Part shown: positions 1-10,412 of the stretch, in pieces
How positions within the stretch are numbered: the stretch's first letter is position 1
Layout: each line of letters opens with the position of its first letter
NCBI GenBank assembly: GCA_021464525.1
Contig: JADRCO010000695.1
Coordinates: forward strand, 1 to 28,100
Direction: 5' to 3'
Source: Rhizophagus sp. LPA8_4_AMF
Taxonomy: Eukaryota > Glomeromycota > Glomeromycetes > Glomerales > Glomeraceae
DNA length: 28,100 bases
Program-made: the position numbers and the translations under genes
Notes under the pieces: generated by a model
The model's input: the letters and a program-made list of their open reading frames with translations, nothing else
What the model was told of the DNA's origin: nothing
Database searches by the model: none

Positions 1-395
1 ATCCTTTTGTCTAAAGTAATCAAAATAATACAAGTACTTTCAAAAGTTTTTTTTTTATTTATTTTGATTTAATTTATATGTAACGGTATAAAAATTTTAA
101 TATATATATATAATATATAGAACAGCCAAATTAGTACTAAAATACGCAAACCTAATCCTTACTTTTTAAAAAAATTGCTAAAAATACGCATTATGAATAC
201 CTGACTTAAGCCAAAAAAAGCAAAAATAATACGCAAACCAAAACCTGGCCTCAATGTTTGCCTCTATTATGGCTACGCATTTGTTGACCCTACCCCTATA
301 CATATATTTTGGGGTCCTATGAAGCCATTAAATTAATAATTAAGTGATTGTTTCCATTTTTGCTCCAATTTGCATAAGAGACGATGAAAACGAAG

Positions 396-428
396 CACGT
401 GATCTATATAAAAATATATATTGCTAAT
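396..428 (+). promoter_or_regulatory. CACGTGATC / TATA-like / TGCTAAT module, distal copy
   Basis: CACGTGATC (396-404) is followed by the TATA-like run TATATAAAAATATATA (405-420) and TGCTAAT (422-428). The same outer words recur at 802-835 with almost the same spacing (26 versus 27 bp start to start). CACGTG is an E-box core bound by bHLH factors in many fungi. A role here is inference. Confidence 0.25.
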
Positions 429-801
429 TCGGCTTAAAGCCATTAATTATTTACTAAGTAATGCCATTGTACAAAATTGCATAAAAATTTTTTATTAATA
501 AGGGTCGATTTTCTGTCTAGTAATAACATAATATTTAATTTATTCAATAGTCATAAAATAATTATTAGGACGACCTTGCTGACGATAGGATCTGTGAATA
601 CCCATATTTAAAACTTCCCATAATATTCTCGTTATTTTTCATTTGAAATCTACAAATATAAAATTGTGACACAGTAATGGACCAGATTCAATTTGTTCTT
701 GGTGTAAGATGATCGTCATCTCAATTTATGAAAAAGGCAATAATACAAGGTAACCAGGTAACCAATCGCTACACTTTGCAGAAAAGGATCGACAATATAA
801 A

Positions 802-835
802 CACGTGATCAACTTATTCTATTTATACTGCTAAT
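802..835 (+). promoter_or_regulatory. CACGTGATC / TTTATAC / TGCTAAT module, proximal copy
   Basis: CACGTGATC (802-810), an AT-rich core with TATTTATACT, and TGCTAAT (829-835) lie 83-116 bp before the ATG at 918. The position suits a core promoter for array A, and the duplicated arrangement (see 396-428) makes chance less likely. No experimental support can be seen in the sequence. Confidence 0.3.
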
Positions 836-917
836 AAATAATATTTTTTCCGGAAAGGTTTTTTTTTAATTCCGAACAAATTATTTTATTAATCTGAATT
901 TGTTTATTATTATTTAA

Positions 918-1328
918 ATGGATTTCATTCAAATTATTGATGTCTTCTTCTTCATACTCATAGTTATTTGCCTATATGTTAACTACAAGTCAGATAGGAT
1001 ATGTGTAAAATGTAATAAAATTTGTTTTGAAAACCGGTTTAAGCAAAATTTTAAAAACTGGACTAGTGGTAATAATGATATTGATAAATTAATCCAAGAT
1101 ACTCAACTATTAGCTCATAATGATGCTGAAAAAGCGTTAGAATGGATAACTTATGATAGATTTCATAATATTAAGTGTATTGAAAAAGACAAAGTATATA
1201 AAGCAAATTGGATTGATGGATGCATAAATAAATGGGATGATAAAAATCAAAATTGGGAAAGAAAACATCAAAATATGTTTGTTATTTTGAAAAGTTTAAA
1301 TATTTCAAAAGTTAGTGAATTAAAAAAA
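918..1328 (+). repeat. Unit A1 (exon 1): membrane-anchor start plus first N-lobe unit
   Basis: The start is ATG 918, the first in frame. Residues 6-23 (IIDVFFFILIVICLYVNY) form one likely transmembrane segment. Then come CVKCNKIC, NFKNWTSGN, ALEW and ILKSL. The unit lacks the hinge segment found at the start of later units. The glycine loop is replaced by EKDKVYKANW. The exon ends AAA before a GTAAGT donor, so the alpha-C glutamate position is Lys. Confidence 0.75.
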
Positions 1329-4300
1329 GTAAGTTAATATTATTATTTAATAGAATATTTTGAATATTTTGATTTTTGTTAATATATTTAATACATCTAT
1401 TTCATTTGTAGACTATAGGTTGCTATAAAGTTTATGGAATAACCCAAGATCCAGAAACAGAAAACTACATGGTGGCTTTAACATGTAAAGAATGTAATGA
1501 TGTATGTAATGCAATATACTTTCAACGAAATTTTGAAAATTGGACTAGTGGTAATAATGATATTGATAAATTCATTCAAGAAACTCAGTTATCATCTCAT
1601 AAAACCAATCAAATATCAAAAGAATTAGAATGGATTCCTTTTGATAGATTTTATGATATTAAACATATTATTGTAAAAGGAGAAGTTTATATAGCAAATT
1701 GGATTGATGGATATATGAATAAATGGAATATTGAAAATCAAAATTGGGAAAGAAAAAATCAAAATATGTTTGTAACCCTAAAAAATTTAAACAATTTAGA
1801 AAATTTTAAGTTTGAATTTGTAAGAAAGGTATGCCCAATTTATCATTTATATCATTAAAACATTTATTTTATTAATGCATTTTGTAATATTTATTATATT
1901 TGAAGATTGCATCTCATGAAGTTTATGGAGTAACCCAAAATCCAGAAACAAAAGATTATATGATAGTACAGGAAGACATATGTGAAGAATGTAATCATAT
2001 ATGTAATGCAATACGTTTTCAACGAAATTTCAAAAATTGGACAAGTGATAATAATGATATTGATAAATTTATTCAAGATTCTCAACTATCATCACATAAA
2101 ACCTATCAATTATCAAAAGCATTAGAATGGATACCTTATAACAAACTTTATGATATTGAATATATTGCAAAAAGCAAGATTAGCGAAGTATATAGAGCAA
2201 ATTGGATTGATGGATGTATAAATAAATGGAATAAAAAAAATAAAAATTGGGAAAGAAGGGATCAAAATATGTTCGTAATTCTAAAAAATTTAAGTGATCC
2301 AAAATATAATATAGCAGAATTTATAGACAAGGCAAGTTATTTTATCATTTTTTAAAAAAAATTTATATTGTATTAATTTATTATACTTATAGTTAACAAT
2401 AGGGATAACTCGAAATCCAGAAACAAAAAATTATATAGTGGTTCAGAAAGATATATGTAGAGAATGTAATGATATATGTAATACAATACATTTTCAACGA
2501 AATTTCAAAAATTGGACAAGCGGTAATAATAATGTTGATAAATTTATTCAAGATACTCAACTATTAGATCATAATTATTATGTATACCATGCATTAGAAT
2601 GGATATCCTATGATAGATTTAATGATATTAAATGTATTGTAAAAGATAAAATACATAGAGCAAGTTGGAGTGATGGATATGTAAATGAATGGGATGATGA
2701 AAATCAAAATTGGAAAAGAAAAAACGAATATATATTTATGATTTTGAAAAGTTTAAATATTTCAAAAGTTAGTGAATTAACACTTACAAATAAGGTATAA
2801 TTAATAATATTATTTATTAAGATATTTTGAATATTTGATTATTGTTAGTATAATTAATACATCTATTTCATTTTTTAGACTATAGGTTGCTATAAAATTT
2901 ATGGAATAACCCAAGATCCAGAAACAGAAAACTACATGGTGGTTTTAACATGTAAAAAATGTAATGATGTATGTAATGCAATACACTTTCAACGAAATTT
3001 TGAAAATTGGACTAGTGGTAATAATGATATTGATAAATTTATTCAAGAAACTCAGTTATCATCTCATAAAACCAATCAAATATCAAAAGTATTAGAATGG
3101 ATTCCTTTTGATAGGTTTTATGATGTGAAACATATTATTGCAAAAGGAGAAGTGTATATAGCAAACTGGATTGATGGATATATGAATAAATGGAATAATG
3201 AAAATCAAAATTGGGAAAGAAAAAATCAAAATATGTTTGTAACTCTAAAAAATTTAAACAATTTAGAAAATTTTAAGTTTGAATTTGTAAGAAAGGTATG
3301 CCCAATTTATCATTTATATCATTAAAACATTTATTTTATTAATGCATTTTGTAATATTTATTATATTTGAAGATTGCATCTCATGAAGTTTATGGAGTAA
3401 CCCAAAATCCAGAAACAAAAGATTATATGATAGTACAGGAAGACATATGTGAAGAATGTAATCATATATGTAATGCAATACGTTTTCAACGAAATTTCAA
3501 AAATTGGACAAGTGATAATAATGATATTGATAAATTTATTCAAGATTCTCAACTATCATCACATAAAACCTATCAATTATCAAAGGCATTAGAATGGATA
3601 CCTTATAACAAATTTTATGATATTAAATGTATTGCCAAAAATAGTAATAAAGTATATAGAGCAAATTGGATTGATGGATATATAAACAAATGGGATAATG
3701 AAAGTCAAAATTGGGAAAGAAGAGATCAAAATATGTTTGTAATTCTAAAAAATTTAAGTGATCCAAAATATAATATAGCAGAATTTATAAACAAGGCAAG
3801 TTATTTTATCATTTTTAAAAAAATTTATCTCTTATTAATTTATTATACTTATAGTTAACAATAGGGATAACTCAAAATCCAGAAACAAAAAATTATATAA
3901 TGGTTCAGAAAGATATATGTGAAGAATGTAATTATATATGTAATGCAATACATTTTCAACGAAATTTCAAAAATTGGACAAGTGATAATAATGATGTTGA
4001 TAAATTTATTCAAGATGCTCAGATATTAGATCATAATATTTATGTATACCATGCATTAGAATGGATACCCTATGATAGATTTTATGATATTAAATGTATT
4101 GTGAAAGATAAAATATATAGAGCTAATTGGATTGATGGATATATAATTAAATGGGATGATGAAAATCAAAATTGGGAAAGAAAAGACGAAAATATATCTA
4201 TGATTTTGGAAAGTTTAAATATTTCAAAAGTTAATGAATTAAAAAAGGTATAATTAACATTATTATTTAATAAAATAATTTGAATATTTTGATTTTTGCT

Positions 4301-7300
4301 AATATATTTAATACATCTATTTCATTTTTTAGACTATAGGTTGCTATAAAATTTATGGAATAACCCAAGATCCAGAAACAGAAAACTACATGGCAGTTTT
4401 AACATGTAAAGAATGTAATGTTGTATGTAATGCAATACACTTTCAACTAAATTTTAGAAATTGGACTAGTGGTAATAATATTATTGATGAATTTATTCAA
4501 GAGGCTCAACTATTATTACATAAAACCTATCAAATATCAAAAGCATTAGAATGGATACCTTATAACAAATTTTATGATATTAAATCTATTGCAAAAAATA
4601 GTGATAAGATATATAGAGCAAATTGGATTGATGGATATATAAACAAATGGGATGATGAAAATCAAAATTGGGAAAGAAAAGATGAAAATATATCTATGAT
4701 TTTGAAAAGTTTAAATATTTCAAATGTTAGTGAATTAAAAAAGGTATAGTTAATATCAAATAATTTGAATAATTTGATTTTTGTTATTATATTCAATACA
4801 TCTATTTCATTTGTAGACTGTAAGTTTCTATAAAGTATATGGAATAACCCAAGATCCAGAAACAGAAAAATACTTAATAGGTTTAACATGTAAAGAATGT
4901 AATGATGTATGTAATGCAATACATTTTCAACGAAATTTTGGAAATTGGACTAGTGGTAATAATATTATTGATGAATTTATTCAAGATTTTCAACTATCAT
5001 TACATAAAACCTATCAAATATCAAAAGCATTAGAATGGATACCTTATAACAAATTTTATGATATTAAGCGTATTGCAAAAAATAGTAATAAAGTATATAG
5101 AGCAAATTGGATTGATGGATATATAAACCAATGGGATAATGAAAATCAAAATTGGGAAAGAAAATATCAAAATATGTTTGTGATTTTAAAAAATTTAAGT
5201 GCAGATCAAAAATATATTGAATCAAAATTTATTATGAATAAGGTACTAAAATTATTTTCCATTTAGTAAATTTAAAAAATTTAATTTTTACCAATATATT
5301 CAATTTTATTTATTTTAGTTGCAGATTATAGGATTTGACAAAGTTTATGGGGTAACTCAAGATCCAGAAACACAAAATTATATGCTTGTTCAGAAAGATA
5401 TATGTGAAAAATGTAAAAAAGTATGTAATGCAGTACATTTTCAGCAAACTTCCAAAAATTGGACAAGTGGTAATGATGGTATTGACAAATTTATTCAAGA
5501 TACTCAGCTGTCAGAACATACTTATTATAGGATAAACAAAGCATTAGAATGGGTACCTTGTAATAGATTTCGTGATATTAAATGTATTGCAAAGGATGCA
5601 ATATATAGAGCAAATTGGATTGATGGAAATATAAATAGATGGGATGATGAAAATGAAAATTGGGAAAGAGTAAATCAAGATATGGTTGTAATTTTGAGAA
5701 GTTTTAATAGTCCGGAAATTATTTTGGTAAAATTTATTAAAGAGGTATGAATTTGGAGAACATAGTAAACATGTAGTATTAAAAATAACTAGTTATTAAT
5801 GAATTTTTAAAAACCTAATTTTTGTTAATGTATCATATTTGTAGATTACAAAATGTCATGTAGTTTATGGAATAACTCAGGATCCAAAGACAAAAAATTA
5901 TATGGTAATTTTCAGCAAATTGTGTTGGAAACACAATGATATATGTAATGCACTATTTTCAACGAAATTTCAAAAATTGGACTAGTGGTAATAAAGATAT
6001 TGATGAATTTATTCAAATTACTCAGCTATTATCACATAAAATCAATCAGATATCAAAAGCATTAGAATGGATTCCTTATGATAGATTTTATGATCGTGAA
6101 TGTATTACAAAAGATAAATTATATAGAGCTAATTGGATTGATGGATGTATAAATAAATGGGATGATGAAAATCAAAATTGGGAAAGAAAAGATCAAAATT
6201 TGATTGTAATTTTGAGAAACTTTAATAGTTCAGTAAATGTTTTGTTGAAATTTATTAATGAGGTATGAATTGATTTATTATTAATGAAATTCTGAAAATT
6301 TTGATTTTGTTAATATTTTATATTTTATAATAGTTTATAGGTTTCCATGAAGTTTATGGGATAACTCAGGATCCAGGGACAAAAAATTTTATAGTAGCTT
6401 TTAGTGAAAAATGTAGAAAATGTGTGTGTAATGCAAAACATTTTCAACAAAATTTCAATAATTGGACAAGCGGTAATGGCGATATTGATGGATTTATTCA
6501 AGATATTCAGCTATCAGATCATAGTTATAATACATGCCATGCATTAGAATGGATACCTTACAATAAATTTTATGATATTAAATATATTGCAAAAGGTGGA
6601 TTTGGTAAAGTGTATAAGGCAAATTGGATTGATGGATGTATAGATAAATGGGATAATAAAAATCAAAATTGGAGAAGAAAGAGTCAAAATATGTTGGTGG
6701 CTTTAAAAAGCTTGAATAATTCAAAAAATGTTACATTGGAGTTTATGAATGAGGTAATTAATTTTATTATTTGAAATTTGTGAATATTTAAATTCGCTAA
6801 TATATGTACATTTTATTTTAGATTACATCACATTGTAAAGTAAATTTGGGTAGGTGTATTGTCAAACTTTATGGATTAACTCAAGATCCAGAAACAAAAA
6901 ATTATGTTATGGTTTTAGATTTTGCAGAGGATGGAGATTTACGAAATTATTTAAATAAAAACCAATAACAAATTATATTTTAATGATAAGATTCATTATT
7001 TACGTAGCATTGCACGAGGGCTTGCAGATATTCATAAAAATGAATTAATTCATCGAGATTTACATATTGGTAATATACTAAGGTTCAAAGATCTCACTTG
7101 TATAACTGACATGGGATTATGTAAACCTGCAGATTATAATCCATCAGAAAATATAAAAAAGAATACATATGGTATTTTACCTTATATTGCTCCTGAAATT
7201 TTGCGAGGACAAAATTATACTAAAGCCTCAGATATTTATAGTTTTGGTATTATTATGTATGAAGTAATTTCTGAATTACCTCCATATCATTATGTAAGTC

Positions 7301-7960
7301 ACGATCTCAATTTAGCAATAAGAATTTGTGAAGGACTTAGACCAAGGTTTAATATCAAAGTACCACAATTAATTGTCGATTTAATTAAAAGATGCTTAGA
7401 TTCAAATCCGTTAAGTCGACCAGAAGCAGAAGAAATCAAAAAGATCTTATATCAATGGTCTAATGAATCTTCTACTATGTTGGAAAATAATCATTATTTA
7501 ACTGAAAGTAGTACAAAACTACAAAATCAAATTAGAGAAGCAGAAAGTATTAATAAGAATTTGGCGGCCAGTAGTGCTCCTTCAACTAGCTTAGGATTAT
7601 CGTATAAAACACGTTCAGAAGACATTTATACCAGTAGGTTGCTTAATTTTAATAATCTTCCTGAACCAAAAAATTCTGACGATTATTATGATAAACAAAA
7701 TGATAACATAATTAGCACGGAATCTTCAGGTAATGGTTAAAAAAAGAGTATTTAAGTTAATTGTAATATTATTAATGAAAAGTTTATTATTAATTAGAAT
7801 GGCTATCTACGCAAATTGATATTTCTCAACTAACACTTAATGAAGATGGTAAAATTTAAACTTACATTTATTATAACACTGTTTGTTATGTATAATAGTT
7901 AGTTTATTTATTTGTTTTATTTTTATTTATTTAGATCGGAATGGTAAAACAAAATTATAA
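918..7960 (+). CDS. Array A: multi-N-lobe TKL kinase gene, 15 exons, damaged by two frame breaks
   Basis: Proposed exons: 918-1328, 1412-1828, 1906-2331, 2393-2794, 2879-3295, 3373-3795, 3855-4247, 4333-4743, 4817-5242, 5325-5744, 5845-6262, 6334-6753, 6822-7729, 7798-7848, 7935-7960. Exons 1-12 are homologous units of 131-142 codons with phase-0 junctions. Exon 13 carries the rest of a TKL kinase: YGLTQDPETKNY hinge, HRDLHIGN catalytic loop, TDMG in place of DFG, APE, and DIYSFG. Exons 14-15 give the family tail (QIDISQL...) and a stop at 7958-7960. Exon 1 begins with a hydrophobic stretch (residues 6-23) that looks like a signal anchor. Exon 11 (418 bp) is out of frame, and exon 13 breaks frame near 6960-6967 just before the C-lobe. 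The gene is therefore a recent pseudogene, a polymorphic allele, or affected by sequence error; skipping exon 11 would keep frame, but exon 13 would still be broken. The kinase fold and family are clear; the biological role is unknown. Confidence 0.75.
1412..1828 (+). repeat. Unit A2 (exon 2)
   Basis: Acceptor TTTGTAG at 1405-1411. It reads TIGCYKVYGITQDPETENY, then CKECNDVC, NFENWTSGN, ELEWIPFDRF, KGEVYIANW in place of a glycine loop, and VTLKNL. It ends AAG before GTATGC. It is nearly identical to unit A5 and is the first exon of the duplicated three-exon block. Confidence 0.8.
1906..2331 (+). repeat. Unit A3 (exon 3), GC donor
   Basis: Acceptor TTGAAG before 1906. It reads IASHEVYGVTQNPETKDY, CEECNHIC, NFKNWTSDN, ALEWIPYNKL, KSKISEVYRANW and VILKNL. 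It ends AAG followed by GCAAGT at 2332, a GC-AG intron. It is close to unit A6, but its 3' third (KSKISEV, NKKNKNW) differs. Confidence 0.75.
2393..2794 (+). repeat. Unit A4 (exon 4)
   Basis: It starts LTIGITRNPETKNY, about five residues shorter than other units before GIT. CRECNDIC, NFKNWTSGN, ALEWISYDRF, KDKIHRASW and MILKSL follow. It ends AAG before GTATAA. It pairs with unit A7 in the duplicated block. Confidence 0.75.
2879..3295 (+). repeat. Unit A5 (exon 5), near copy of A2
   Basis: It lies exactly 1467 bp after A2 and has the same length and the same donor context. Only scattered substitutions are seen (for example CKKCNDVC versus CKECNDVC). The following intron is also almost unchanged, so the duplication is recent. 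Confidence 0.8.
3373..3795 (+). repeat. Unit A6 (exon 6), near copy of A3, GC donor
   Basis: It lies 1467 bp after A3. Its first half is essentially the same as A3, while the beta1 region reads AKNSNKVYRANW, one codon shorter. It ends AAG before GCAAGT at 3796, so the GC donor was copied with the block. Confidence 0.75.
3855..4247 (+). repeat. Unit A7 (exon 7), beta3 Lys replaced by Glu
   Basis: Counterpart of A4 (LTIGITQNPETKNY, CEECNYIC). The beta3 motif reads MILESL where other units have ILKSL, so the ATP-contacting lysine position is Glu through one base change. It ends AAG before GTATAA. Confidence 0.75.
4333..4743 (+). repeat. Unit A8 (exon 8), mosaic of other units
   Basis: The start (TIGCYKIYGITQDPETENY, CKECNVVC) matches A2/A5. 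The middle (ALEWIPYNKFYDIK, AKNSDKIYRANW) matches A6/A9. The end (RKDENISMILKSLNIS, ELKK) matches A7/A1. This suggests recombination or gene conversion within the array. Confidence 0.75.
4817..5242 (+). repeat. Unit A9 (exon 9)
   Basis: Open throughout but lacking an early ATG: TVSFYKVYGITQDPETEKY, CKECNDVC, NFGNWTSGN, ALEWIPYNKF, AKNSNKVYRANW, VILKNL. It ends ATGAATAAG before GTACTA. 426 bp, phase 0 at both ends. Confidence 0.75.
5325..5744 (+). repeat. Unit A10 (exon 10)
   Basis: IIGFDKVYGVTQDPETQNY, CEKCKKVC, ALEWVPCNRF, AKDAIYRANW, VILRSF (beta3 Lys to Arg). It ends GAG, so the alpha-C Glu position is kept. Two in-frame acceptors, AG at 5317-5318 and at 5323-5324, could add or omit two residues. 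Confidence 0.75.
5845..6262 (+). repeat. Unit A11 (exon 11), frameshifted
   Basis: Its length of 418 bp is not a multiple of three. The first part reads ITKCHVVYGITQDPKTKNY, then CWKHNDIC (second Cys lost). About 2 bp are missing near 5952-5956 relative to sibling units, so the remainder (NFKNWTSGN, ALEWIPYDRF, VILRNF) is in another frame. Splice sites look intact, and skipping this exon would restore frame from A10 to A12. Confidence 0.75.
6334..6753 (+). repeat. Unit A12 (exon 12), catalytic-grade N-lobe unit
   Basis: FIGFHEVYGITQDPGTKNF, CRKCVC, NFNNWTSGN, ALEWIPYNKF, then an intact glycine loop AKGGFGKVYKANW and VALKSL. It ends GAG, the alpha-C Glu position. It is the only unit of array A with all N-lobe catalytic features, and it lies next to the catalytic exon. 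Confidence 0.8.
6822..7729 (+). other. Array A catalytic exon (exon 13), frame broken before the C-lobe
   Basis: It runs from ITSHCKVNLGRCIVKLYG through hinge YVMVLDFAEDGDL and then loses frame near 6960-6967 (908 bp where one fewer, or two more, would keep frame). After the break it reads the C-lobe: IHRDLHIGN, TDMGLCKPAD, YIAPEILRG, DIYSFGIIMYE, RCLDSNPLSRP. The family tail YTSRLLNFNNLPEPKNSDDYY follows. DFG is DMG; the HRD Asp, the loop Asn and the metal-binding Asp are all present. Confidence 0.75.
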
Positions 7961-10065
7961 GTAATTCTATTTGACATTTCAATTGTAATGATTTTTATAT
8001 CTTTAAAATTCTGTGTATCGTTAGTTTTGGGATGTTCTTAAAAAAAAATATTATTTACAAATTTATACCTCGATAATTATTCCAATAGGATTGATTAGGA
8101 ATAACATTAAATAGAATTTTAAATTATGAAGATATTATTGTTTAGGTTATTTATATTGTTTATTTTTTATATATTTACTGAGATTATTTATTAAATAAAA
8201 AATTTATAAAATTATATATATTTGGTAATATTGGAGTAATTTTTATGTTATGCAATAACTAATTAAAATGCAACCTTTTTAACAAGGTAGTGGATGAATG
8301 AACGAAATAACTTTGGTTAGAATTTTAAATTTAATTTTATGATTTATTTTATAATTGCTTTAATACGAAAATTACAGCAAAAATAATATATATGTTTTGC
8401 CTCTTTGTGTCAGATGATAACTGGATGTGCATCACATGTCACATAAAAGTAAGGTATAATTGGACAAATTACTCGAAGAGTTTCCCATGAGTTTAAGTCT
8501 AATTAATCTTTTAAAGTTTTTCCAAGTTAATTTACTATATATGAATCAAATAAGTAAAAAATTTTCATAATATGTATGGTTTATTTCGTTCGAATAAAAA
8601 GTAATTTCATTAATAAGCGATATCAGTTATCACCTGACGCAAATAGATATTTGAGACATACACAACACTTATATTAATTTGATATATTTATTCAAATGAG
8701 ATAAATATTAATCTGTGATTCTTTTGATCATATTTTAAGCAGTAAATTCTCGGAGAAGCAATCTCTTTTTATTTACACAAAAAAAAAGTGATAACATTAT
8801 AATGTACTATTAGTCACAGCCCATTGCTTCAACTCGTATTTGGTAAGATTAATCAATCTATGTATTATTTCTCGGAAATTTTTTTAACATACTGCATACA
8901 TCAATATTTAAAATTACAATTTGTGGTCAATTTTGTGCATTGAATTTAAAGTGGTAATAAGAAAGGGTGGTTTAATTGTTAAACCATGTACTGCTCTACA
9001 GCTTATTATGCGGGATTAATTAGGAAAATAAACCTTTATGTAACTTTTTGAATTTTGTTTAATCTATTTTATTATTTGGGTCTTATTATCGATAGAATAT
9101 AATTCAACATTACTAGGTAACGAGAACCATTAGGCATCCGAAGCATTATCACATGATCATCACTTCTATTAACCTGATCCTAAAATTTCATTGGCTGACA
9201 TTGCATGGTCTTGAATGTACTTGAAAGTCCCGCTACGCTTCGGACAAATTTCGTTGATTTGACTTCTAGTTATAATTTTGTGTGAATTTATATTGATAAA
9301 CTTTTTGCTGCAGATTAGTAATTCGACTATTTTTTATACACTATGTATTTTAGAATCGGTGAAATACATTCACAAATGCATTAAATATAAAAAAAATAGA
9401 TATGTCTATCGCGTTAATGCTATTGATCATCCTTGCGCTTTCATGCGTATTTTAATATGTAACATGTTTGTGCTAATAAGTACATTTCGCTTATCAAGAA
9501 CTTGATCGAAAACAATATTATCTAAGTAAAAATCATGTTACTTTCAACATACACTGGTTTGCATGATGTTTATTTACAAAAAGCTACTTGGGATTTTTAA
9601 ATAGTATGGATATTAACTTTGATTGGTGGTATTTTCATGATAAATTAAATTATAAATATTTCTAGTAGTTCACTGCCCTTTGTTAATGTATTATGAATAA
9701 TTCCGATAACTCATTAAATTTTAGTTTCTGAAAAGAAATTCTTATCGCAATAAACCAACTTCGTTTTTTTTATAAAATATTATACCTAACAATTTTTTCA
9801 TACAATATATAAAAATGAATTGATATTTGTAATAAAAATATTAAAATTAAAATTAATTGTTATCCATCACCAGACATATAGTATAAAGAAAAAATTAACG
9901 ATTTTTTTAAAAATGACAAAAAATTAATCCCAAGCTCATGAATTTTTTACTAAATTCAAGTCCATTACTTCATTTGTTTAAATCTTTCATAGTGCCAAAA
10001 AAAAACTGACTAAAAAAAATTATTTTTAATGGAAGTAGTAAACCAAGTACGGTTAACAAGAGCGA
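7961..10065. other. Intergenic, AT-rich, no gene seen
   Basis: There are multiple stops in all frames apart from a 75-codon open stretch at 9278-9505, which shows no recognisable family and is probably chance. A more GC-rich patch near 9110-9250 contains 'cccgctacgcttcgg' and could be an old mobile-element scrap. Nothing else was identified. Confidence 0.4.
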
Positions 10066-10200
10066 ATAAACAAAAATTTTTTTTTTTTGATATTGGATAT
10101 AACAAAATAAAAAAAAAAAAATAATTTAAAAAATTTATTTTACGGATTAAAAAAAAAGAACCAAAAAATAAAAAAAAAAAAAATCAGAAAAAAATTCAGT
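10066..10200. repeat. A-rich/T-rich low-complexity stretch
   Basis: Long runs of A broken by single bases, with a T run near 10077-10088. No coding sign. Confidence 0.6.
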
Positions 10201-10365
10201 CTGTAAGAACCATAGATCAGGCGCAGTCATGTCCCGGGTTTCATGTTACACAATTCAAAATATTTATATGGAAATTATTTTAACGTCAGGATGTATGTAA
10301 CGCTTTAATAATATTTGATTTATTGTTTTTATTTTAGTATAAGTAATCTTTTTTTTCTCTTATTT

Positions 10366-10412
10366 GATTAAAAATTAAAAATGATTAAAAATTAAAAATG
10401 ATTAAAATTAAT
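10366..10412. repeat. 17-bp tandem repeat, about 2.7 copies
   Basis: GATTAAAAATTAAAAAT at 10366-10382 and again at 10383-10399, followed by a partial third copy at 10400-10412. Confidence 0.7.

Larger units (their letters stand above)
1..917. other. Upstream flank of array A, AT-rich
   Basis: No gene is visible. The stretch is AT-rich with short dispersed repeats, such as 'atacgcaaacc' near 143 and 229 and 'aagccatta' near 325 and 437. It ends in the likely promoter and 5' leader of array A, whose first ATG is at 918. Confidence 0.5.

Noticed and set aside
1894-2085. 63-codon minus-strand open frame, repeated exactly at 3361-3552
   Set aside because: It is the antisense shadow of units A3 and A6. 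Its exact repetition only reflects the duplicated block.
4662-4919. 85-codon minus-strand hydrophobic open frame
   Set aside because: Antisense of the A8/A9 junction including an intron; AT-rich antisense DNA reads as hydrophobic.
918-6753. Idea that each unit is a separate small gene with its own ATG
   Set aside because: Internal ATGs fall at variable points after the hinge, some units (A9) lack an early ATG, and each open frame starts at an AG acceptor and ends at a GT/GC donor in phase 0. This fits exons, not independent genes.
918-6753. CRISPR-like or satellite explanation for the regular spacing
   Set aside because: The repeats are about 400 bp, protein-coding and diverged by mostly conservative changes, with intron-like spacers.
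9278-9505. 75-codon open frame
   Set aside because: No family features, no neighbours and no splice or promoter context; likely chance.
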